Source: Flavobacterium lipolyticum
GTDB taxonomy: Bacteria > Bacteroidota > Bacteroidia > Flavobacteriales > Flavobacteriaceae
NCBI RefSeq assembly: GCF_020905335.1
Contig: NZ_JAJJMN010000002.1
Location: forward strand, 62,001-126,000
Reading direction: 5' to 3'
DNA length: 64,000 nt
Below the pieces are notes generated by a model. That model ran no database searches, was not told where the DNA came from, and saw nothing but the letters and a program-made list of their open reading frames with translations. This document shows positions 56,301 through 64,000 of this stretch, in pieces; positions within the stretch are counted from its first letter, which is position 1, and every line of letters begins with the position of its first letter. Made by a program: the position numbers and the translations under genes.

Positions 56301-56472
56301 ATTTTTAGACAAAATTAAAGTGGAGAATTTTAGAGTTTTTGCGCAAGCTCAGAATGTGTGGCTCATTAGTAAATATAAAGGAATTAACCCAGAAATGGAA
56401 ACATCCGGAGTAGACATTAATGGTACTCCTCGAACTAAGGTAATATCAGTAGGGATAAACGTAAGCTTATAA
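53377..56472 (+). CDS. SusC/RagA-type TonB-linked outer-membrane protein
   Basis: 1031 residues. Signal peptide to ~23 (LSFSQ). An N-terminal carboxypeptidase-regulatory-like domain (TISGVVSGDLGIIPGVNIIVKGT to ~95), then a TonB-box/plug region (NEVIVVGYGVQKRKEVTGSIS, LEILKDGAATAIYGSRAANGVILITTK-type segment) and a 22-strand barrel ending in a strand with terminal SVGINVSL. It imports an oligomeric nutrient together with the SusD-like lipoprotein whose gene starts 5 bp downstream. There is no glycanase, regulator or anti-sigma gene close by, so the substrate (glycan, peptide or other) cannot be named. Confidence 0.94.
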   Translation: MKLKFKWIFTVLIALSVQLSFSQEKTISGVVSGDLGIIPGVNIIVKGTKNSAQTDFDGKYVVKAKTGDVLLFSFVGMKDKSVTVGSSRTINISLESAAEMMNEVIVVGYGVQKRKEVTGSISKIAGNEVANLVVPSFEGALAGRAAGVQVVTNTGIIGAVPVIRIRGVASISSGSSPLIVLDGMPIVSGDIGSTLVTNGLGDINPADIESFEILKDGAATAIYGSRAANGVILITTKSGKKGTLKVNLTSTMGVASAASRYDLLETPDFIKISNEKTSNAGLTPWAVGDEYNTDWQGAIFRNAAQMNHSLSFSGGSDKTKYFLSLGLTEQEGINIANEMKRYSIRANIDQDINRWLSIGTNLSVTRTEYDGLNVAAGNLSGNVFNVIRQLPNTPIYDSANPTGYNLSPDNVNVGQWKNSNPVGDNVTNIVYVLDHNKYRSKVKRTLANLYANAKITSDLSFRLQVSADDASESGFRYFNPVHGDGRSLNGSLNNTSLEYFTWNWQNVLNYKKTFAENHNIGITGVAEYQKQTYNYYRAFGSDLISDFYDKGIISDSYVTRDSGGSMFENGIMSYLARGTYNYKEKYFIQGSIRRDGISKLGKDTRWNNFPGISGGWTISKENFMAPISNTISELKIRASYSEVGNTDIGNYPYRGLTVSSPYGTLNGIGYYQFGNDQLQWEASKKNDIGVDLGLFNNRINLTFDYYENNIDKLILEVPVARSLGIPGGEINQNIGKLINKGYEFSVSFKAFNTKNFSWDLSSNLTLAENIVQSVFNGQDIIGGTSTNTNIAPNIIIREGESINSLFGFEYWGVNKANGNPVYYKADGSLVQGKLPGLTYATFDENNPADVSKSAALTNSDRRILGNTLPTYFGSFSSAMRYKNLDFGFMFRFSGGNKVFNSTRRELLNQNFNNNSTEILGRWQSVENPGDGWTPRLYAGSNTSTNFSGSATSRFVENADFISLDNLTIGYTLPKLFLDKIKVENFRVFAQAQNVWLISKYKGINPEMETSGVDINGTPRTKVISVGINVSL

Positions 56473-56477
56473 AAAAA

Positions 56478-58043
56478 ATGAAAAAATTAATAAAAATAAT
56501 ACTGGTTTCTGTTGTTGTACTCGGGATGAATGCTTGTACAGAAGAAAAGATTTTAGATTTAAATCCAATAAATAATATATCCGAAGAGGATGCTTTTTCG
56601 ACAGCTGCGTTAGTTGGAAGTTATATGAATGGTGTGTACAATGCAGCGGCAATAGGTCAATACAATAACACTCTACCGAATGATGGTAGAGGATTTATCT
56701 GGGGAGCGGCGTTTGTACAACAGGGAGACACCAGAGGGGAAGATGTAGTAAGTACAGCGTCGTTTTATCAAAATACCTATACCGCTGCTTATGACCCCAA
56801 TACTGCCAATAATGTATATTATTGGGTAGATGGATACCGATTAATCAACAGATGTAATCTAATGATTGAAGGCGTTAATACAGCAGTAGCTAAGGGAGTT
56901 ATTACTGCAGCAGTTGGAGATGATTATATAGGACAGGCTAAATTTCTAAGAGCAATAACTCATTTTGAGTTATTAAATTATTTTGCCAGGCCATACAATT
57001 TTACTACCGGAGCTTCTCACCCCGGAGTTCTTTACAGAGAAGTAGGTGTTAATACTCAGGCAGAAGTTATATCTGAGACGGCTAAACTGCGAAATACCGT
57101 TGCAGAATGTTATGCGAAAATTTTAGCAGATTTAACTGATGCTGAAAGGTTAATAACAACAAAAACAATAGCTAAAGCATCAAAAAATGCCGCCATTGCA
57201 TTTAAAACCAGAGTATATCTTCATAAAAGAGACTGGGCAAATGTAATTGCTGAAGGAGCAAAATTAACAACGTATTCTTTAACTCCTAGGCCTGGTGATC
57301 CATTTGTATTAGGAAATAACTTAATTAATGTAGAGTCGATTTTTTCTATCCAGCATTCTACAGTTAATAATCCAAGTATCAATGGTGCTTTAGCAAGTAT
57401 GCATAAAGACAGAGGATTAATAGCTATTAGTCCAATTATTTGGAGAAATCCTATGTGGCTTTCTGATGATAAAAGAAGAGAAGAAACTTATGACGGAAAC
57501 GGAGAGGCAACAGGGATGGTATTAACAAAAGGAGGAACAAAGATCACTAATAAATATACAGATGTAAAAAATAGAACTGATGCGGCTCCAGTAATTAGAT
57601 ATGCAGAAGTTTTGTTAAGTATGGCAGAAGCACAAGCTCGCTTGACATCACCAAATTTATCAGAGTCACTTAGATTATTAAATCTGGTGAGAGACAGGTC
57701 TTTGGCAAATCCTGTAGCGCAAACTTATACAACTGCATCTTTTGCCACAGCTTCTGATTTAGTTAAGGCTATTTTGTTAGAAAGAAGAATTGAATTTTTG
57801 TCAGAAGGACGTAGATGGTCTGATATTCATAGACTTCAAAAGGACGATATTGCTCCGATTGATGGTATTCCTGGAAAATTGGCTAATGGATCTGTAAATG
57901 CGGCTTTATATACTTTAGGAAGTCCATATTCAGGACCTTATGGAGTAGCTGCTATACCAGGTGAAGATCGTAGATTTTTATGGCCAATACCGCAGGTTGA
58001 AAGAAATGCCAATCCGGATTTAGAACAAAATCCTCTTTGGTAA
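56478..58043 (+). CDS. SusD/RagB-type nutrient-binding lipoprotein
   Basis: 521 residues. Lipoprotein signal with C20 (LGMNAC). SusD fold: TPR-rich N-terminal part (EEDAFSTAALVGSYMNGVYNAA, YIGQAKFLRAITHFELLNYFARPY) and a C-terminal ligand region ending RRFLWPIPQVERNANPDLEQNP, typical of the family. It acts as the lid of the SusC channel in the outer membrane. A terminator follows at 58078-58108. Confidence 0.94.
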   Translation: MKKLIKIILVSVVVLGMNACTEEKILDLNPINNISEEDAFSTAALVGSYMNGVYNAAAIGQYNNTLPNDGRGFIWGAAFVQQGDTRGEDVVSTASFYQNTYTAAYDPNTANNVYYWVDGYRLINRCNLMIEGVNTAVAKGVITAAVGDDYIGQAKFLRAITHFELLNYFARPYNFTTGASHPGVLYREVGVNTQAEVISETAKLRNTVAECYAKILADLTDAERLITTKTIAKASKNAAIAFKTRVYLHKRDWANVIAEGAKLTTYSLTPRPGDPFVLGNNLINVESIFSIQHSTVNNPSINGALASMHKDRGLIAISPIIWRNPMWLSDDKRREETYDGNGEATGMVLTKGGTKITNKYTDVKNRTDAAPVIRYAEVLLSMAEAQARLTSPNLSESLRLLNLVRDRSLANPVAQTYTTASFATASDLVKAILLERRIEFLSEGRRWSDIHRLQKDDIAPIDGIPGKLANGSVNAALYTLGSPYSGPYGVAAIPGEDRRFLWPIPQVERNANPDLEQNPLW

Positions 58044-58077
58044 GATAAACGATAATTGTTTTTATTTTATTCTGGAA

Positions 58078-58108
58078 AAGCCGGTTACTCTTTTGTAGCC
58101 GGTTTTTT
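58078..58108 (+). terminator. Terminator of the SusC/SusD operon
   Basis: AAGCCGGTTAC pairs with GTAGCCGGTTT (two G-U type pairs) around a 6-nt loop, with a T run after it. Confidence 0.75.
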
Positions 58109-58897
58109 TGTCTATTTATATTTTGCATAATGCTTAATTAGCCCCTGGATAACATAGGATGTCTAATCTATCTTATACACAAACAATAAGTTTCTATTGT
58201 CTGGCAGAAATTTTTAATGCAATATCCTCTAATGATGATGGAATGAACGATACATTTAAAATTAAAGGACCAAGGTATCAGTTGTTTTATAGAGATGCTC
58301 GGGAGGAAAGTATATATGTGCTTTTTATCTACTAAATCTACTGCCTCTTTGGATAAATTATTTAAGGAAATTTTGGTAACATACATTTTTTATGATGTTA
58401 TCATTTTTAATTAAAAAGATATTTTTTCATTGCTTAGGTCAACATGCCGTGAAGAATCTTTTTTTTCTCCAAATTTTAAAATTTCACCAGCGACAATCTA
58501 GGGGAATTCATTTATTCCGATCACCAAATAGGAGAGGTATTATAAACGATGAATAAATTGAAAACGCTTGTTTTTGTGTTGATTTACAGTGTTTTATTGT
58601 TTTGAGTATAGATGCGTATTGTTTTTTTTTAGAGGCACGATTTAAATTTCTAATATTAGATTTTATTATTAAAATGTTAAATGAATGGCCACAAATATGG
58701 GGTGCGTTTTTTTAATTGGAGCTAATATAAATATTTAGGTTGCCCCCTAAACAAAACAAAAAAGTTAAGATTTAAGAGTCATATCTCTTTCAGCTTCGAT
58801 TATAGATATTGATGAAATACCGAAGCAATACCCAAAAAAAATAGCAAAAACGCTTTTAAAATTATTTCAACTATTTATTAACCAAAATACATTATTT
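58109..58897. other. Intergenic region upstream of the S8 protease gene
   Basis: About 0.8 kb without a secure gene. A 58-codon frame on the plus strand (ATG 58159, stop 58335; FYCLAEIFNAISSNDDG and YQLFYRDAREESIYVLFIY) has a protein-like composition but no recognisable family. The rest is AT-rich. Confidence 0.45.
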
Positions 58898-61800
58898 ATG
58901 AAAAAAAAATTACTGAGTTCAATTATGATTTTTTTGACCATTGCAGTATGGTCGCAAAAAAAATCCAAGGATGATTTTTCTATTTCTATAAATGGAAATA
59001 AAATAGAAACAACAGCTAATGTTAAAACGCAGATCAAAGAATTAAAAAAAGGGACAAGTAAGAAAAACCCAAGGACAGATTATTTTTTGTTGCAGTTTAA
59101 TGAAATTCCGTCCTTAATCGAGCAGCAAAATCTAATAAAGCAAGGGGTAACGTTACTCAGTTATGTATCGAACAATTGCTATTATGCAGCAGTTAAATCT
59201 GAGTTTTATGACAAGAGTAATATTTCTAAGAATATTAGAACATTAACTTTAGTCGAAGCAAAATTTAAATTGGATTCCAATATTCTTCAAAATAGCATCC
59301 CTGATTATGCTATAGATGGTAATGGTATTAAAGTAGTTGTAAGTTATTTTAAGGGAGTCGATCCTAAGATTATTTCACAAGATTTGGGAAATTTATTTGT
59401 AAAAAACAGTAAGATAGATGATTTTTTTAATACGATTTATTTACAAGCTCCTAAGGATAAATTAGAAGAGATTGCTGAATTAAATTGGGTACAGCACATA
59501 GAATTAGTTCCTGCACCTGTTCAAAGTAATAATATTCCAGGTAGTACTTCACATAAGGCAAATATTTTAGGTTCAGGTATTCCGGGATTAGGATACGGAT
59601 TAACTGGAAAAGGGGTGAAAATTGGGGTTTGGGATAATAACCTTGAACCACACAAAGATCATACCGGCAGAGTAACGATCAAAGAATATGAAGACTATGG
59701 AGATCATGGATTGCATGTTTCAGGGACTATTGCTGGGGCCGGTTTATTAGATCCAAGAGCAAGAGGAATGGCTCCAGAAGTACAAATGTACGGTTGGAAT
59801 TTTAACACCCAGTCTAATGGTCTAACTGTTCAGGCAGAAAGAGTAATGTCTGTAAGAGATGATGATATAGAGATGACATCAAATTCGTATGGGGTACATA
59901 ATATTAAAGGATTTAATACCCTGAGATATGAATCTAGTGATCGTGGTGATGATGATGCAACGGTTAGGTATCCCTATCTTTTACACATTTATGCCAATGG
60001 AAATTCCCAAACTACAAACCCTGGAGGATTTAATACTTGTACTCATAATTCAAAAAATGCATTGCATGTAGCAAATACTAAGACTGATAATTCTATTAAC
60101 AGCGGTAGTAGTTTTGGACCTACTATAGATGGGCGTTTGGTTCCCCAAATTGCGGGGGTGGGTACCGATGTATATTCACTGAGTTACGTGAATAGTTACA
60201 CTTCTAAGACGGGTACCTCTATGTCCACACCTGGAGTTACAGGCACATTGGCATTACTTTATGAAAGATACAAAAATAGTTATGGTAAAAGACCCTTGGC
60301 TTCTTTAATGAAAGCACTAGTTACCAATACAGCTAATGATGCGGGGAATTTAGGTCCAGATTATAAATATGGGTTCGGAAATATTAATGGCTTGCGAGCT
60401 ATTAAAGTCTTAGATAAAGGAATGTTCTATACCGGTAGCGTAGCCAATGGCGCAACCTATGAAAAGGATATTGTAGTTCCTGCCGGTCTGGTTTCGTTAA
60501 AAGTGATGCTTGCGTATTCAGATATCTCAGCTACACCTGGTGCGGTTTCTGTTCAGGTTAACGACCTGGATATTAAAATTGTAAGAGACGGGAAAACTAC
60601 TTTGCCTTGGGTTTTAAACCCCACAACTCCCGATGTAAATGCAATAAGGGGGGTTGATAATATGAATAATATTGAACAAGTAACTTTAGATAATCCTGTT
60701 GCAGGAACTTATAAAATTATTGTAACAGGAACAATGGTTCCTCTTAATAGTCAGGAATTTTCGGTAGTGTATGATTATGTAGCTCCAGAGCTAATTCTCA
60801 CGTATCCGGTAGGAGGCGAAAAATTTAATACCGAATCTACAGAATACATCCGTTGGGATTATGAGGGAGAGGTAAAGACATTTACTCTTGAATATTCTAT
60901 AGATGGAGGAGTGAATTACATCATAATAGCAAAAGACATTCCATCGACTGCAAGAAATTTTGAATGGAAAGTTCCGGCTGCAATAGTTGCAAATGCTAAG
61001 ATAAGAATAAGTGCAGGTACGAAAACAGATACTTCAAAAGAGAATTTTATTATTATAACTGAACCTAGGAATTTTGTTATTGCTCCGGTAACCTGTGGAG
61101 CGACTTCGTATAAAATGGATTGGGATGCAATTGCGGGAGCAAAATATGAAGTCCTGAAAATGAATGGGTATGCCTTTGATGTAGTTGCAACAGTTACCAA
61201 TCCTACTTATACATTTGCAGATGTTACAGTAGGGGATGATAACTGGTTTTCAGTTCGTACCGTAGATGTTGCAACAGGAATTGTTTCAGAAAGAGTGCCA
61301 GCGGTGAATGTAGAACCTATTTCTCAACCTGTTTTAAGTGCAATAAATTTACCATTCCTTGAGGATTTTAATACAAGAAAGGCAACAAATTTTGTTCTTT
61401 CGAAAGGAAAAGCGGGAAATATGAATTATTACAATCTAAAAATAAGGGACGTATTTTCAGACGTTGTAAAAATGGAGGGATCACACAACGCATCTCTATC
61501 TGCATGGGTTTCAAGTACAACTGCAAATGCATTTTCAAATAATCCCGACTACATAAAAAAGATAACTTTTTGTGATATTGATGCTACAAATCTTGTAGGC
61601 AAAAAGCTTCGTATGAAGTTTAACTTACAATGGAATAGTATTGATAAATCCAATAAAAATTTTTTTAGAGTATTGGTAAATGGAGTGGCAATAAGCAGCC
61701 ACGAAAATATTGCTGTTTATGGTGGAACAGTTTTAGGGGGGGATGCTGATCTGGTATATGATTTATCAGCTTATGCTGGAACAAGCTTTAGCATTGCTTT

Positions 61801-64000
61801 AGAGTCAGTGATTGATAATAATTTTGTAGAGATTAATAATAACTATTTTTTTAATTCTCTTTTTATTGATAATGTCACTATTTTTGAGGCTACAGCTACA
61901 GATTTGGCATTAAATTCAATTACAGCTACTACGGGACTTACAGCCGCAGAAACCGTAACATTAAAGATTTATAATTACTCACCAGTTCCAGTAAGTAACA
62001 TTCCGGTTTCGTATAAAATAAATGGTGCGACACCAGTAGTAGAAACTATTCCAGGACCTATAAACCCACTTACTGAAGTATCTTATAGTTTTTCACAAAA
62101 AGCAGATTTTTCTATACCGGAAAAGTATACGGTATTGGCTAGTACAGATTATCCAACCGATGCTATTGCCAATAATAATTCAATTACTACAATAGTTTAT
62201 AATACGGGATCAGATGTGTTAATTGGATCAGGATCCACAATAACTACATGTTCCGCAGTATTTACTGATAGCGGGAATCGTTTTTTAAATTATAAAAACA
62301 ACCTTGATGAGACAATGACTTTTAAGCCGGGGACAGTAGGTACTCGTATTAAAATTGACTTTAGTACTTTTGATGTAGAAGAAGGTTACGATTTTTTATT
62401 TGTTTTTGATGGGCCAACAGATTCATCTGCTTTGTTAGGAATATTTACAGGAACTACTTTACCACAATCATTAATATCTACAGCTGCTGGAGGAGAACTG
62501 ACGTTCAGGTTTATTTCAAATACAGGGGTAAGTAGGGCAGGTTGGATTGCAGCGATCTCTTGTGTTACTAAAATCGTAAATGATGCAAATGTAGTCTCTA
62601 TAGTTACACCTGAAGTTATTGGTAAAAAATCAAGTCTGCATGATATAACAATTAAAGTTAGTAATCTAGGACCTGTTGCGTTAACGAATCATCCTGTGTT
62701 TTATCAGATCAATGGAGCAACAAAGGTTACTGATGTTGTACCTAGTATTGCGCCCTACACGACTGCAAGTTTTACTTTTGTAACCAAAGCTGATTTATCG
62801 AGTGTTAATGCTACTTATACAATTAGAAGTGGTGTTGATATAGGAGATGATAATAACGCCAATGATATAATCGAAAAAATTGTATTTAATAATAATGATT
62901 TGCCAGTTCATACCAATACAAATGGATATGCTATTTCTAAGTTAAAATGGAATGAGGTAATAAATACTTCTGAAGCCACAGCATATTCAGACTTTAAGAA
63001 CATAAAAATTCCAATTTATGCAGGAACTACCTATCAGCCGGAAGTTACACTTATCAAGCCAGAAGCACCTCTTGATAAATATAAAACAAGTTCAGTTGGC
63101 GTATTTACAATGATAGTTATTGATTTAAACGGTGATGGTAATTTGACAGATGAGTTTTATGATGGAAAATTTTGGATAAATACCCTTAAAAGTTCAGAAT
63201 TACCTATAATTCCTTCAAGCACAAGTACACATTATTTTAGAGATAATACAACTTTAGCAGAGGGTATAACTATTCCTAGGGGGACTACAGCAGGGGAGAA
63301 GTTAATGCGTGTTGTTCATATGTTGCGTAAAGATCAGGAATATTACAATGTAAATCTTGGTCCAACAAAGGATGAATTAACAAGTTCCAGCTCAGATTTT
63401 GAGGTAGAAGAATACACCATTAATGTATTGCCATTCACAGCTGCTGACGCCAGTATAGATAAAATAACAGTACCAGTTAAACCGGGTAATGCTCCGGTAT
63501 CGGTTAGAGCTGTAATTCGTAATTATTCAACAGTAGCAATTTCAAACTTCCCGGTGGCTTACAGAGTTAATGGTGGAGTTGAAGTCATCCAAAATCAGGT
63601 AGCTGCAATTCCGACAGGAGGAACAGCAGACATTGTCTTTACAACAAAGGCTGATTTAGGGGCTCCCGGTGACTATACTATTGATGTATACACCAAATTA
63701 GCTGGGGATACTGATGTTACAAATGATTCTAAGTCTATAGCGCTTTCACATGTGGCAAATTACGCTACTAACGTTGTAGGGACTTTTGATGGTGTAGATG
63801 ATTTTATTAAAATAGATAGTACACCAACTCTTAATCTGACTAACAATTATACATTCGAGGCCTGGATTAATAAGAAGGAAGGATTTCGCTATTATAGAAG
63901 TTTTTTTGAGAAAGGCTCGGTAATAGTTTATATTAATAATGACTCTACCTCTGGTGTTGAAGACAACAGTTTAATACTCTATATTGTTACATCAGCAGGT
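58898..64000 (+). CDS. Very large secreted subtilisin-like (S8) protease, 5' part
   Basis: 1701 codons are visible and the frame is open at the window end, so the protein is longer. Signal peptide ends near VWSQ (~20). A propeptide-like region precedes the S8 domain, whose triad is D246 (GVWDNN), H270 (DHGLHVSG) and S441 (GTSMSTP). Further on come beta-sandwich and fibronectin-like modules, a CUB domain (~1110-1225, starting ITTCSAVFTDSGN), at least three CARDB-like adhesion repeats with the shared N-x-S/L-x-x-P-V-x-V/L-x-x-Y-x-I/V-N-G pattern, and a LamG-type start at ~1630 (GTFDGVDDFIKID). This layout is typical of T9SS-exported surface proteases; the sorting tail would lie beyond the window. 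It degrades proteins outside the cell. Start ATG 58898 is fixed by the signal peptide. Confidence 0.9.
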   Translation, partial: MKKKLLSSIMIFLTIAVWSQKKSKDDFSISINGNKIETTANVKTQIKELKKGTSKKNPRTDYFLLQFNEIPSLIEQQNLIKQGVTLLSYVSNNCYYAAVKSEFYDKSNISKNIRTLTLVEAKFKLDSNILQNSIPDYAIDGNGIKVVVSYFKGVDPKIISQDLGNLFVKNSKIDDFFNTIYLQAPKDKLEEIAELNWVQHIELVPAPVQSNNIPGSTSHKANILGSGIPGLGYGLTGKGVKIGVWDNNLEPHKDHTGRVTIKEYEDYGDHGLHVSGTIAGAGLLDPRARGMAPEVQMYGWNFNTQSNGLTVQAERVMSVRDDDIEMTSNSYGVHNIKGFNTLRYESSDRGDDDATVRYPYLLHIYANGNSQTTNPGGFNTCTHNSKNALHVANTKTDNSINSGSSFGPTIDGRLVPQIAGVGTDVYSLSYVNSYTSKTGTSMSTPGVTGTLALLYERYKNSYGKRPLASLMKALVTNTANDAGNLGPDYKYGFGNINGLRAIKVLDKGMFYTGSVANGATYEKDIVVPAGLVSLKVMLAYSDISATPGAVSVQVNDLDIKIVRDGKTTLPWVLNPTTPDVNAIRGVDNMNNIEQVTLDNPVAGTYKIIVTGTMVPLNSQEFSVVYDYVAPELILTYPVGGEKFNTESTEYIRWDYEGEVKTFTLEYSIDGGVNYIIIAKDIPSTARNFEWKVPAAIVANAKIRISAGTKTDTSKENFIIITEPRNFVIAPVTCGATSYKMDWDAIAGAKYEVLKMNGYAFDVVATVTNPTYTFADVTVGDDNWFSVRTVDVATGIVSERVPAVNVEPISQPVLSAINLPFLEDFNTRKATNFVLSKGKAGNMNYYNLKIRDVFSDVVKMEGSHNASLSAWVSSTTANAFSNNPDYIKKITFCDIDATNLVGKKLRMKFNLQWNSIDKSNKNFFRVLVNGVAISSHENIAVYGGTVLGGDADLVYDLSAYAGTSFSIALESVIDNNFVEINNNYFFNSLFIDNVTIFEATATDLALNSITATTGLTAAETVTLKIYNYSPVPVSNIPVSYKINGATPVVETIPGPINPLTEVSYSFSQKADFSIPEKYTVLASTDYPTDAIANNNSITTIVYNTGSDVLIGSGSTITTCSAVFTDSGNRFLNYKNNLDETMTFKPGTVGTRIKIDFSTFDVEEGYDFLFVFDGPTDSSALLGIFTGTTLPQSLISTAAGGELTFRFISNTGVSRAGWIAAISCVTKIVNDANVVSIVTPEVIGKKSSLHDITIKVSNLGPVALTNHPVFYQINGATKVTDVVPSIAPYTTASFTFVTKADLSSVNATYTIRSGVDIGDDNNANDIIEKIVFNNNDLPVHTNTNGYAISKLKWNEVINTSEATAYSDFKNIKIPIYAGTTYQPEVTLIKPEAPLDKYKTSSVGVFTMIVIDLNGDGNLTDEFYDGKFWINTLKSSELPIIPSSTSTHYFRDNTTLAEGITIPRGTTAGEKLMRVVHMLRKDQEYYNVNLGPTKDELTSSSSDFEVEEYTINVLPFTAADASIDKITVPVKPGNAPVSVRAVIRNYSTVAISNFPVAYRVNGGVEVIQNQVAAIPTGGTADIVFTTKADLGAPGDYTIDVYTKLAGDTDVTNDSKSIALSHVANYATNVVGTFDGVDDFIKIDSTPTLNLTNNYTFEAWINKKEGFRYYRSFFEKGSVIVYINNDSTSGVEDNSLILYIVTSAG

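Noticed and set aside
58168..58386. 72-codon minus-strand frame after the SusD gene
   Set aside because: It overlaps a more protein-like plus-strand frame, and neither has a recognisable family; not called as a gene.

Overview
The window looks like chromosome from a Flavobacterium-type member of the Bacteroidota. The DNA is AT-rich. Starts are A-rich with little Shine-Dalgarno signal. There is a SusC/SusD pair, a secreted protein with a C-terminal sorting tail of the type IX secretion kind, Reg_prop and WG-repeat proteins, and a LytS/LytTR two-component pair, all common in this group. No rRNA, intact tRNA or CRISPR array was seen.

Layout. 1-12742: a natural-product region. The 3' part of one NRPS gene (C-A-T) is followed by a second NRPS (docking-C-A-T-TE), then on the same strand and at short spacing by a cytoplasmic GH13 alpha-glucan hydrolase and a GT5 glycogen/starch synthase. 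A convergent cyclic-peptide-type ABC exporter (PvdE/SyrD-like) lies 0.7 kb further on. The second A domain reads as valine-specific. The thioesterase has cysteine where serine is usual, the configuration known from beta-lactone and beta-lactam forming thioesterases. 13459-21536: an accessory patch bounded by an intact Reg_prop lipoprotein gene and a decayed second copy of its 3' end. Between them lie an SDR, a GlcG-like protein, an AraC regulator, a ferrochelatase remnant, a DJ-1/dead-beta-lactamase fusion, an NTF2-like gene remnant and a DoxX-like membrane protein. 21919-30819: a universal stress protein, a LytS kinase whose reading frame is broken by an early amber codon, its LytTR regulator, and a complete RND efflux system (adaptor, pump, outer-membrane factor). 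31092-41378: small hypothetical genes, a nitroreductase, the folate-independent methionine synthase pair MesX/MesD, a bile-acid:sodium-symporter-like transporter, an Lrp/AsnC regulator, an FAD amino-acid oxidase and a dead IS6-family element. 41414-46979 (minus strand): a leucine-rich-repeat protein, a PhoX-like secreted protein with a recently duplicated domain, and a di-haem cytochrome c peroxidase. 47918-58043: a WG-repeat protein, a transposase fragment, a 1.7-kb gene-free stretch holding an orphan terminator, two hypothetical genes, then SusC/SusD. 58898-64000: a very large secreted S8 protease running off the window.

Best leads. (1) The NRPS/alpha-glucan gene set with a Cys-thioesterase and a dedicated exporter. 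(2) The secreted fusion in which a DJ-1/PfpI domain keeps its Cys while every catalytic motif of the beta-lactamase domain is lost. (3) The broken sensor kinase beside an intact regulator and RND pump. (4) A perfect 47-bp palindrome in the divergent nitroreductase/mesX promoter region. All functional calls come from reading motifs by eye. No database search was run.
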